Assembly: GCA_022059125.1 (NCBI GenBank) | Contig: JAEUWY010000005.1 | Location: forward strand, 6,076,001 to 6,140,000 | DNA length: 64,000 nucleotides | From: Corynespora cassiicola | Lineage: Eukaryota > Ascomycota > Dothideomycetes > Pleosporales > Corynesporascaceae | Reading direction: 5' to 3' | Part shown: in pieces, positions 21,209-31,319 of the stretch | Layout: each line of letters starts with the position of its first letter | Numbering within the stretch: position 1 is the stretch's first letter | Program-made: the position numbers and the translations under genes | The notes under the pieces: model-generated | The model's input: only the letters and a program-made list of their open reading frames with translations | Database searches by the model: none | Told to the model about the DNA's origin: nothing

Positions 21209-23052
21209 TTTTTGGGAGATGATGATGTGTCTTGATTTGGTATGGTTGTTGAGGGGGATATGATGCTGTGATCACGTCCTTTGGTGACTGCTCTTTGTGT
21301 ACTCGAGTTTTGGCTTGCTTTCTTGAGAGGTGAGTACAGGAAGGTCCGGATCGTGGTTTAGTGACCGGATATGAAGATTTGTTCTTCGAGAAGTGGATGT
21401 GATCGTTGAGTGAGAGGATATTGTGATCAGATTTGAAGGTTGTTTTGGTGTTGGTGTTCAGAACTGGACGTGATAGTTGAGTGGGTGGATTTTGCGATTG
21501 TGTGCGAAGATTTTCTTGGCTGTGGTGTTGAGAATTGGATATGAAAGTGGTTGTGTAAGTGAGATGGAATTTCTTCCAAAGTTGGGGGAAAAGCCCTCCT
21601 TATATGTATCTTCTGGGAGGACCGAGACCTCAACAATCATCAGTGAAGAGTGATTCTCACAGAATCTCTGCTTGGTTGAAAAGAATCACCAAAGATGTTG
21701 AGGTTGAGTTTATTCATTTTGATTGCCGAGCTATCTTTACCGTTCTATGATATTGCCTTTAAACTTGATAAACAGTATACGTAAAGGCAGAAGAGATAGA
21801 CATGATCAGAATCCCTTGAAACGCCTATATATCTTGAAGAACTTATAAATCATGATCCGTACAGAATCAGCGAAAGTAAACTATCGTGTAGCCATGTCCA
21901 AATCTCCCTGACCGGCGTAAATATGGTGAAAGGCTCATAAAGCATTATCTGCACACAAAGGAAACGACAGCAGCCGGAAGTGTAGCCATCATACTTCATA
22001 ATAATTGAAATAGCCGTTGAGTGTGCACCCAATTTACTCTCTACCAACGATGTAACATCCCATTGTGATCTCAACACCGTGTTGATGAAAAATCCCGCAT
22101 TCATCGATCTCAGCCCCCTTATTTCTACTGCCCTGACCATGGTAAAATGCCCAGCTTTCTTCAAGTCTTCTTGCAAAAATCGCCATGGCAAGCTTACTAA
22201 TTAGCGACCCAGTCAGACCTAAAATACGCCTGAAATTTCGACTACCCCCAAACATACCCGAGGTAACGGCCGTTGGATCACTCTTGGAGCTTCGTGCACG
22301 TTGTGCCGTTAAGACCGCTACGTAGACCGTAACCAAAGTTCGGAGTCGTTGATCCGAGAGGAGACGTTACCGTGGGCCGCACCCGTTGGCCACACCCGTT
22401 GGGGATGGAACCGTCGAGAATCTACCAGTTGGGCAGATATGTGGATACTGCTTGCGGGAAGTCCCAACCCGCCGTTTTTGCCGTTTCCGCCGTTTCTACT
22501 GTTTCCGCAACGGCGGCTCGGGCCTAGTAGTGACTCATACCTAGGTACCTAGGCATCTGAACTGTGATATCCTCTCTACAAAATAAAAAAGATGGTAGCT
22601 CTTCAACATATAGCAAAGTTCATGTAAAGAGGAAAAATAACGATTCAATTCAAATAGTGTATAAGACATTGATGAATGTGATGAAAAAGGAGCGACCGAA
22701 GAAAAGAAGAAAAGGAGCGTGATCTCATGGGTATCCCGCCCAAAACCCGTCTAAAAAAATGAATGTAGATGAAAAATCGTCAAAGGCCATGGAGGACGTG
22801 AGACGCCTTCCCCATACCCATACCTATACCCATTTCCGAAGCAGTACGACGACGCATTCGAAATCCCAAAATTCCCTGCCCTCCAGGGGAGAAAAAAGCC
22901 TGACCCCTATGCAGAAGTAATAATACAGCCAACGGAGTCCCCAGCACCCCATCCTATCTGGTATATAACGAAAAGAATGCGAGAAAACAACAAGATCAGA
23001 AAAGCGAGCGAAAAAAGATCAAACACCCACACAAGAGTCATACAAACCTCAC
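21209..23052. other. Gene-free interval (1.8 kb)
   Basis: No supported gene. The palindrome-rich stretch ACCTAGGTACCTAGGC lies at 22539-22554, and a degenerate CCGTTT(C/T)-type repeat precedes it near 22470-22510. Confidence 0.5.
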
Positions 23053-25326
23053 CTACACACCACTCGGGACTTCGAAATCCTTGGGAATCTGGGGTACGGG
23101 AGGCGCATCGCTCGTGCTCCTGTTGCGGCCGCTCTTCATGGCCCGCGTGCCGAGGCCAATCCCCTTTCCCTGAGCGCGAATACCAAGGCCCAGGGCAACG
23201 CTGGTGGGGCCCTCCCTCCAGCTCTCGGCATAGACGTCGCCCTTGCGCACCCAGTTGCCGACGCCCTGCATGCTCCAATGACGCATCTGAACTTCAGAAG
23301 ACTCGGACCAGTGCTTCGACCTGGGCGACATGTTCGCCGCATTGTTGGGCTTGTTGAGGCCACGTCGCTTGGCCTCTGGGTTGGGGGAAGACGAGACAAC
23401 GATGCGAGCGTCGGGACGAGGCGAAGAGGTTGGGGAACCAGAAGCCGACATATCGGGGGTAAGCGGGATGGAAGCGAACCTCGAAGGTGAGAATGTGGTG
23501 GGCGAAAAGGTCGAGCTGGCCTCGCTGATGGGAGAAAAGGCGGCATCGGAGGTTGGGGGAGAAAGGCAGCCCTGCGATTGAGGAGGCGAGAAGCAGGACG
23601 TCTGCGAGGACGCAAGCGAGATGATGGAAGAGTTGCGCGAGTGCATGGACGAGATGGAAGAGGAGGGCGAAGGCCAGGAGGAAGACTCCATGGCGATTGG
23701 CGACACTGGAGAGACGGGTGCAGATTCGGTTGCTTCGTCCGCCTCGGTCTCCACAGGAGCAGCGATGACGAGCACCTCCTCTGCCTGCGCTTCCTTCTTC
23801 TTTCCGACAACCATCGACTCTGCCTTTTCTTTGACAGCGACAATCTCCACCTTTTCGGCAACGAGCTCCTCGACTTCTTTGAGCAGTACGTCGACCATGT
23901 CGTTCATAGGCTCGGGAGAGTCCATCTCCTCCGGTCCAAGCTCGTCGATTTCCCTGAGTATCACATCGACAATGTCGATGGTAGGCTCGGGCGTACCCAG
24001 CTTCTCGGGCATGGGCTCTTCGACCTCCTTGACCTCTTCCATCATGACGGAACGCGGCGTGGAAAGGGCAGGTCGGAGCAGGCTCCTTCCTTCCTTCTTG
24101 GATGACATTTGCTGCATTGTCTGCTCCAGCTTGGGCGACAAAGTAACCTTCTTCTCTGAATGAGCAGGCTCGAAGGAGCTCGTCCTTCGCAGGATCGAGC
24201 GACCAGGCGATGCAGTACGGGTGGAGCCGTAGGACAGCTGGCGCTTGAGAGGTGGGCGCACAGCAGCAGGAGGGTTCATGGGGAAGAATAGGAAGCTTCC
24301 CCATGTGGCCTTTTGCTGAGCAATGAGCTCCTCCTCGGTGGGCTCTTCTAGAGGTGTGAAGATTTCTTTTTCCTGGGAAAAGGATACCTTTTTGTTGATT
24401 CGGTGAGCAGGACGCATCGCCAGATCGAACTCTTCGTCATCGATGAGCTTGATGGTAGGCGAAGGTGGCGTCCAGTCGAGTTTGCCCCCGAGATTGAGGG
24501 CCGGGAGCTGTGGGATCGAGAGACCCAGACCCTCGAATTCCTCCAACTCAGGAATCTCAGGGGTAGGAAACTCTTCGCCCTCCTCCAATGCTTGGAGATG
24601 GGGTGTTGGTGGCGATCGTGGTGTCGTGAACTCTTGCTTCTCTTGCACCGTCTGGAGTGGAGACGCAGAGAGACCCAATCCCATTATCTCCTTGGACTCG
24701 CCGGCTGGGAGAGAAAACAACATGGTCACTGACTGTGACAGTCGAGAAGAGGCGGCCGAGTTTGCGGACGCCGCAGATGCCGCAGAAGTGTGCGAAACAT
24801 TTGATGCGCTGCGAGACCGCTGCTGGGAAGGGCCATATCTCATCATTCCCAGATCCGCCTCTTCTGGATCAAACACCCTAATCGGCAACACCTTGATCGT
24901 TTCCGTCTCCCTCCTCTTTTCTCTGGCCCCGACCCATCCCGGGTGCACAACTGGACCCTCAAATCCATCAGGCGAAGATCGAGGCCTCCACTTGCCCCCA
25001 GGACTACGAGCCTCTAGAGTCGGCGGAGCCTCTGACGCCGACGAGTTGGTTCGGGACCGCGAATACGGACTAAAACTTTTGTACTGTGGCGACGCTTCCA
25101 CCTCTTTCGAAGGCTGCACATCCACACTGGGCTTCCACCTCTCCGACTCGCGCGACTTTCTTGGCTGTTGTTGTTGTTGTTGTTGTTGCTGCTGTTGCTG
25201 TTGCTGTTGCTGCTGGTGCTGCTCAGCAGCCGCAGCCGCAATAGCCGTGACCTTGCCCTCAGACCCCAGCGCCAAAGGAATGGAGCTTCCCATGTTGAGC
25301 ATAAGAGAAGAAAAGCAAGACTGCAT
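23053..25326 (-). CDS. Long intrinsically disordered polyQ/Ser-Pro-rich protein
   Basis: Intronless, 757 residues from the ATG at 25326 (M-Q-S-C-F-S-S-L). The frame continues upstream to 25518, but that part looks like leader sequence. A Gln tract encoded by mixed TTG/CTG repeats (25164-25222) lies near residue 35. The rest is dominated by Ser, Pro and Glu with many S-P and T-P sites, such as T-A-S-P-G-R-S, K-V-S-F-S-Q-E and L-R-R-T-S-S-F, so heavy phosphorylation is plausible. Two acidic repeats resemble each other: I-D-I-V-D-V-I-L-R-E-I-D-E-L and M-N-D-M-V-D-V-L-L-K-E-V-E-E-L. The C-terminus carries W-S-M-Q-G-V-G-N-W-V-R-K-G-D and several G-L-G repeats that could be a conserved short module. 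I do not recognise the family. Confidence 0.75.
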   Translation of the reverse strand: MQSCFSSLMLNMGSSIPLALGSEGKVTAIAAAAAEQHQQQQQQQQQQQQQQQQQPRKSRESERWKPSVDVQPSKEVEASPQYKSFSPYSRSRTNSSASEAPPTLEARSPGGKWRPRSSPDGFEGPVVHPGWVGAREKRRETETIKVLPIRVFDPEEADLGMMRYGPSQQRSRSASNVSHTSAASAASANSAASSRLSQSVTMLFSLPAGESKEIMGLGLSASPLQTVQEKQEFTTPRSPPTPHLQALEEGEEFPTPEIPELEEFEGLGLSIPQLPALNLGGKLDWTPPSPTIKLIDDEEFDLAMRPAHRINKKVSFSQEKEIFTPLEEPTEEELIAQQKATWGSFLFFPMNPPAAVRPPLKRQLSYGSTRTASPGRSILRRTSSFEPAHSEKKVTLSPKLEQTMQQMSSKKEGRSLLRPALSTPRSVMMEEVKEVEEPMPEKLGTPEPTIDIVDVILREIDELGPEEMDSPEPMNDMVDVLLKEVEELVAEKVEIVAVKEKAESMVVGKKKEAQAEEVLVIAAPVETEADEATESAPVSPVSPIAMESSSWPSPSSSISSMHSRNSSIISLASSQTSCFSPPQSQGCLSPPTSDAAFSPISEASSTFSPTTFSPSRFASIPLTPDMSASGSPTSSPRPDARIVVSSSPNPEAKRRGLNKPNNAANMSPRSKHWSESSEVQMRHWSMQGVGNWVRKGDVYAESWREGPTSVALGLGIRAQGKGIGLGTRAMKSGRNRSTSDAPPVPQIPKDFEVPSGV
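25164..25222. repeat. TTG/CTG microsatellite encoding a polyglutamine tract
   Basis: An imperfect trinucleotide array in the 5' part of the disordered-protein gene. Confidence 0.9.
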
Positions 25327-26446
25327 CGTGACCCAGCACGTTCCAAAAGAAAGAGAGTGTGTAAAAGGGAATGGATGAAGAAAAGGCAAAAGCCTATTGA
25401 CAGGGCAGGCGGGCAGCGGCCTCGAGAAGGAAAAAAAAGAAGGACTGATTCGACTGAGCGAATGGAAGACTGAACGAAGACAATTAGGAAAAAGGTTAGC
25501 AGAAACCTGGTCGCCCATGGCCGTTTAATGCAAAAAATCGACACGGCCGCGCCATGGGCCACACAACGGGGCGTAACTCGCTGGTGGAGTATCATGGCCG
25601 CTGCACAGCATCGGTTCCTGCTAGGTACCTGTTCGACCCCTCGCTCGGCCGTTGCCCTGTACAACCCCGAGACGGGACTAGCGGCCTGTGCAGAAGCATT
25701 TTGGTGGTGAGCCTCCCCAAGTCCGTGGACATGTGAGGCTGAACAAAGACTGGAATAGGCTTGGCTCCGTTTGGGAGCGCTGGGGAAACCATTCCTAGGG
25801 CGTTGTGCGTTTCTGTGGTTAGTAGAACAGGAAGCCCGCCGCCTTGCGACGTCCGGCGCTAGAGTGATGATGGATGGAGTGAGGCGCTGTGAGTCGCGGA
25901 TGGAGGGCAAGGGTATGCACCGGCCTCGACGACGCGCAGAGGTCAGATAGTCGCGCGAGACACGCGCCTCACGGACTTGTGTCGCCTGCCGTGTCTATCC
26001 ATTGGACAGTAGAGGGCAGAGGGTTTCCCGCTGCTGTCATTCGTCGCGTGCGCACAGTGTCGGGTTTGTAGAGAGACGTCGGGAACGTGGCCGAAGTCCG
26101 TCGGGACTAGATCTAGACAAGCGAGATACCGCCCTTCTATATTTGCACGCCCTTTATTGCCTCACGTGATCTCGCACTCCCACTTTCGCCTTTCATCCCA
26201 GCCTCGTCTGACCTCCAAGAGTCTTGTACGGAAGAAAAACAGGGGAAAAAACCGTCGCCGAAATCCAATCCACCCGCGCGATTGGCCATCCAGTGCCGAA
26301 CAACACAACATTGACCACCATCCCAGGCCCGAGCATCGCAACACTGACCAACCCCCAAGACCCCGGATACACATCCACACACCACCCGGCGCTCCACCGA
26401 AAAAAAGATACCGAAAGAAAAGGGAAGAAGAAAAAACGAACACATC
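25327..26446. other. Divergent intergenic region
   Basis: About 1.1 kb between the disordered-protein gene (minus) and the acetyltransferase gene (plus). It contains the palindrome CTAGGTACCT at 25621-25630 and purine/pyrimidine-rich leader sequence just before 26447. No gene was supported. Confidence 0.5.
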
Positions 26447-27130
26447 ATGCCGCCTCCCCCAACCCTTCAGGATCCCTTCCGCACCCCACGCCTCCACCTC
26501 CGCGCCGTCGACCTCAAAACCGACATTTCCCTCTTCACCACAATCAACAACGACACCCAAGGCTTCCAAAACAGCAACTCGACAAACATCAAGCTGCCCG
26601 GACCCTCGGACGCCGAGGCCTTTGCCAAGGGCGTCGCCAACGACTGCCTCGTGGGCGCCGTCCTGTGTCTAGCCGTGGACCTGCCTGTCGCGCCGCCCGG
26701 AGCCGCGGCTGTGGATGTGAATGAGGAGGAGGATGAGGAGCTGAGGGCCGTCGAGCCCACCGTTCATAAAGCGGGGACCCCCATCGGCCAGCTCAACCTC
26801 AAGCCCCTGGGCCTGCACACCTCGCACCACCGCAGCACCGAGCTCGCAATCGACATCTTGCCAGCCTTTCAAGGGCGGGGTCTCGGCGCCGAGGCCATTC
26901 ACTGGGCGCTGGCGTTCGCGTTCCGGCGGGCGGGGCTGCACAAGGTGCGGGTTCGGGCGTTTGAGTGGAATGAGGGGGCGGGGAGATTGTATAAGAGGTT
27001 GGGGTTCACGCTTGAGGGGAGGGAGAGGGAGGCGTATTGGCACGAGGGGAGGTTTTGGGATTCGTTGGAGTTTGGGATGATTGATCGGGAGTGGTGGGAT
27101 ATGCAGAAGCAGCAGCAGCAGCAGCAGTAA
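26447..27130 (+). CDS. GNAT-family N-acetyltransferase (RimJ/RimL-like)
   Basis: Intronless, 227 residues. It opens with T-P-R-L-H-L-R-A, the usual start of RimJ/RimL-type GNAT domains. The acetyl-CoA binding loop is Q-G-R-G-L-G-A-E-A-I-H-W (about residue 144), followed by the conserved L-H-K-V-R-V-R-A-F-E-W-N-E-G-A-G-R-L-Y-K-R-L-G-F-x-x-E-G. These proteins transfer an acetyl group from acetyl-CoA to an amine, often a protein N-terminus, a small amine or an antibiotic; the acceptor is unknown here. An acidic loop (about residues 85-100) interrupts the domain. The C-terminus ends in a run of Gln encoded by a CAG array. Confidence 0.88.
   Translation: MPPPPTLQDPFRTPRLHLRAVDLKTDISLFTTINNDTQGFQNSNSTNIKLPGPSDAEAFAKGVANDCLVGAVLCLAVDLPVAPPGAAAVDVNEEEDEELRAVEPTVHKAGTPIGQLNLKPLGLHTSHHRSTELAIDILPAFQGRGLGAEAIHWALAFAFRRAGLHKVRVRAFEWNEGAGRLYKRLGFTLEGREREAYWHEGRFWDSLEFGMIDREWWDMQKQQQQQQ
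27107..27127. repeat. CAG microsatellite at the end of the acetyltransferase gene
   Basis: CAG repeats that encode the C-terminal Gln run and end directly at the stop codon. Confidence 0.85.
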
Positions 27131-27300
27131 GAGGAGGAGTGGGGAGGGACGTTGGTGTGAGCAAGAGGGGGAAAGCAAAGATGACACGGCATTGGAATTA
27201 GGTAGAACTACGTACGCATTACTAAAATATCGTCATGGAAATGGGCGGCATCAGTCATTTCACGTCCGTCCTCCGACCTCGATCGACCTTGGACGCCATC

Positions 27301-29641
27301 TCATAGTTGGCCCATGCCGTCGCGTTGCATCAGCATCGTGACATTGGCTCCTCCTCGCGCGGCGGCTGCGTTGTACAGCGCCTGGATGTCTGCCCTCCAC
27401 TGGTCCTTGTCCATGCGATTGATCCGCCTATCGTACGTCAACATGCCATTGACCTCGCCCTCGACGTCGGTCGTCTGCGTCCAGACAGCACCTGAACAAG
27501 CATATCTCTCCACCTGGCCGAGAAGCTCGACGAGAATGGTATGCGTGTTGAAATTCCAGGTTTCTAGCGTGGCAGAGATGACATAGGTCTGGTTGATCTC
27601 ATTGAGCGCCCTTTCGACCTTCCAGAGGCTATTAAGAGGGTCAGCAAGTTTACGGTGGAAAAAAGGGCCGACAATATGTGTCAAGGTACGAGTACGTACT
27701 GATCTGCGGATACATTGTGGCCGATACCACCAAACTCGCCTTGAAGGCCGATTCTACGAGGGTCATATGGTGTTGATTGAATCGAGTACCAGGGTGTTCC
27801 ACACTGTGGTGTCGCATAGTGGTGGTTATCCTACAGGATGATTAGCAGTGTATCTAGGGCACACCCAGGTATATTGGCTGCAACTTACGTGAAAGTCCCC
27901 GGCACCATGGTCGTGCCAACCAGAAACCGAGTCGATCAGACGGGTCGGGTCCAGCGACTTGACCATGTCTGTGAGGCGGAACTCGGGATACTCTTTCCTA
28001 GTTTCTTGGCCCCAGCCCTCATTATAGATCATCTGGATGGTGTCAACTAAGTTGACCTTGTTAAGAGAAAATCCAAGCTAGACTCACCCAGGTAACGATA
28101 CTAGGGAAGCTCTTGTGGGTCTCAATCATGATGGCAAGCTGTCGCTCCCACTCCTTTTGCACCGCATCGTTCAAGACTGGGATTCTCCCGGGGCATGTTC
28201 CGCCGTTGGGATCAACAACAGTAGGCGCCAATGATGGCATGTCCTGGATGACCATAATACCGAGCTCGTCGCATGCCTGGTAGAACAAGGCCGGCTCAAC
28301 TTTGATCTAGATGGAAAGTCAGCGTGTATTCGACATGGGTGAGTGCACTTCCATACATGTTTGCGCAACATGTTGTATCCAACTTCCTTCAAAGCTTGCA
28401 CATCGTAAATCATGGCCTCGCGGCTGGGCGGCGTGTGGAGCCCATCGGGCCAATACCCCTGGTCGAGGGTACCAAACTGGAAAACAAATTCGCCATTGAG
28501 AAGCGGGCGCTCAACTCCGTCAATTTCTCCTCTAGAAACGGTTCTGAATCCTGTATAACTCTGAATGGTATCATCGCCAAGTTTCACAGAGATGTTATAC
28601 AATGTAGGCGAGCCAGGTGACCACAGATCGGGAGAGTCGACGGTGAATTGGAACGCCGAGTTTGCTGACCCACTTGAGGTAGCCTTGACGTCAGTGGAGC
28701 GAGGTTCGTAAATAGTAATCTCGACGGGTGTGCTACCGTTGCCGGAACTGTGCACAGTAACATTCACTAAGTGGGTCAGCGAGGGGCAAAAATTACACAA
28801 GCCAAGAAATATTCACCATTTCCGTTCATGTCCGCATTGACGTCTAGCCGGGTGATGTACTCTGCCGGCGCGGATTCAAGCCAGACAGTCTGCCAGATGC
28901 CGCTGCAAGGCCTGTAAAAAATGTGGCTTGGGTTAAGAGTTTGTTTGCCGATTGGAATTTGATAGCCGTCGAGGTCAGTAGGGTCGAATACATGGACAAG
29001 TCTGAAGAAATCAGCTGGGGGATTCTAAGGAGAGGCTTCACATCCATACAGCTCATTGGTTCCATTGGCGGATAGGTGGTCGGTCACATCAACTGTAAAG
29101 GCCCAGTACCCTCCAACATGGTGGAAAGCCTCTTGTCCGTTGACAAACACAGTAGCCTCGTAATCCACGGCAGCGAAATTGAGCAGGACGCGTTCGCTGC
29201 TGGGCCAGTCTGAGGGAACGTCGAAAGTAGTCTGGTACCAGCTCCAAATGGTCCGTTCGCCCATGACCCCTGATAGATTAGATATAGTCCAAACATGCGC
29301 AATAGCCATGGCTTACCTGAAAGCGCACTCTCCAAGCAAAAGGGCACAAGAACGGGAGCTTCCAGGCGCTCGCCAAATGGCGGGGTTTCCAAGTCACCCT
29401 CGGCGGCATTCCGGTACCTCCAGACGCCATTCAGGTTCTTCCAGTTTGTGCGTTGTAATTGTGGCCGCGGATACTCGGGCCACGGGTTTGTCCCTACTTG
29501 CTCTGTCCAGGGCGTATCGAGCGGGCCCTGCTTGAGGACATAGTCGGTGCCATTATCCTGCCTCTTCAAGATATGACTATTCACGCTGGCAGTCGACGCT
29601 GCGGATACGAGAGAAAGAATAAGCCCAATTGAGAAATGCAT
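27301..29641 (-). CDS. Secreted glycoside hydrolase family 2 enzyme
   Basis: Eight exons: 29641-29317, 29269-29050, 29001-28817, 28766-28357, 28306-28088, 28032-27889, 27830-27700 and 27628-27301. The seven GT-AG introns are 47-71 nt, and the product is 653 residues. A signal peptide (M-H-F-S-I-G-L-I-L-S-L) is followed by a possible Kex2 site (L-K-R). The order is a sugar-binding beta domain, an Ig-like domain and a TIM barrel. Candidate catalytic acids are Glu458 in M-I-Y-N-E-G-W-G (acid/base) and Glu533 in L-Q-G-E-F-G-G (nucleophile), by GH2 family logic. Conserved landmarks are E-L-L-V-H-V-F-D-P-T-D and M-L-R-K-H-I-K-V-E-P. GH2 includes beta-galactosidases, mannosidases and glucuronidases; the specificity cannot be read from sequence. 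It is probably extracellular. The phase of every exon joint was checked. Confidence 0.88.
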
Positions 29642-31319
29642 GTCGTCGTCGAGACCGCGTCCAACGAACAACCAAATCTTGGGATGGGGGAAAACAATAG
29701 GCGGACGAGTCGATCCCAATATTTAAGGTACGCGACGGGTCTGGGCGAGTGATGCCCCGCAACGTAGAAAGCGCATTGTATGCCCGCCTTCCTGCATGCT
29801 GTCTGTCTTGGCCTGGGGCTAGTGCCAGGATCAAGCTCGGTGGCTGGACGCCTTTGCCGATCACCGCAGCTACAAGACTCCCCAAGTAATGCTGGGCATC
29901 ACACGGTCGGGGTCATTTGCTTCGCTCGAATGATCCGATGCAACTCGAGGGGAAATGATGCTGGCGGAAACGGATAAATCTCGAGTCCTCTGGGCGAGAA
30001 CCTGGGCGGCAACCGGGGCAGGCGCAAACATGCTCGAGTCGCGCATCGATGAGGCAGAGGCAGATTCGGCTGGGGACCATGGTGGTGGCTACGGGGGATG
30101 GGCGTATACAGGCCCCAAGGCACACATGGCCACTCGGAGCGTCATCCATGATGCATCCCCGCACCCATTCCGGCGCAAGATCAGGCCGAGCGTCAGCGGT
30201 GTGGTGTCATGGAAAAGAAGCAGTGCCTTCCACGCATCTGGCCAAGGCATGGGCTGCTGCGCCGAGGCGGCTTGATGTGCAACAGAGTTGTTCCTTGCCT
30301 GTCACAAGCGCGAACCCATGGATGCCAAAAGGCACGACGCCAATGCATGGCGAAAACGAACTGGCTGTTGGGCCAGGACGGTGAGGGGGTGCAGCATGGT
30401 CAGGCTCTGCAGAATCGATAAATGCAACTTGGAAATGGGACGCTGCGCGCAGGGGGGAGCATCCCATGTCGGGGCAGGCAAAAAAGCAGGAACAGGCGGC
30501 GGCGACGCGGATCCAGATCAGACGTTGCTGCTCTCCGGTACGCGTCCCATTGACCTCAGGGCGGGCGAGGCCGGATAGGAGGCAAAAAGCACGCAGCGAG
30601 GCGGCTGACGGAGGGCGCGGATGGCGGACGGCGGGCGCGGGTGTGGCTCTCGACATGTTAAACTGTGGGGCCTGGGGCTTGCGGGCTTGCATTCCCCCCC
30701 GCCCTGAACTCTGCCTTCACCCTGCACGTGCCCGCCAGTACATCAACCACCTGCTTGATCCAGTAATCAGCTCTAGGGGCCGCCGATCTTTGGCCGGGAT
30801 GGCATTAACCTGCTATACAACGACGTCATCTGATGTCTTCTACTCTAGTCCTCCGGCTGCTGGCCCAGAGCAGGTTTCAGCAGCCCGCCGGCAACTGGTC
30901 GTGCTATTTACCCTCGTGGTCGCGCGCGTGCCCATGGCTCGAGTCTAGACGCTCGCTCCTCCTCCTCCTCCTCCACCACCACCACATCTACATACGCACC
31001 CATTCCGGCCGTGTAGCCATCCCACCTTTTCCATCCCGACTCTTCTCAGGCTCTCCGGGTAGCTAACGGCCTTGGTATTCCCCGGATCTACATGCACTGC
31101 CGCATCTTCCCCTCATGGCCAGGGCCCTCGGCGCGATTCCATTGCGCGACGCGCACCCACTAGGCGCAGGGCATCGTTCACGCGACGACGCGCGGGATGC
31201 TATCTAACTGACTCGAGCTACCGGCTTGAGCCATGTCTCGGATGGCTTGCCGAATGCGGCACGGATATTGCAAAGACTCCGACTGCGGGAATAAGCGCAT
31301 GTGCTGTCCGTCAAGCAGC
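29642..31319. other. Gene-free interval (1.7 kb)
   Basis: No supported gene. It is GC-rich with short overlapping frames and contains a CTC/CAC-rich simple repeat at about 30957-30985. Confidence 0.5.

Noticed and set aside
24443..25378. Plus-strand frame of about 310 codons with a long Cys run
   Set aside because: It is the antisense shadow of the polyQ gene; the Cys run is the complement of the Gln repeat.
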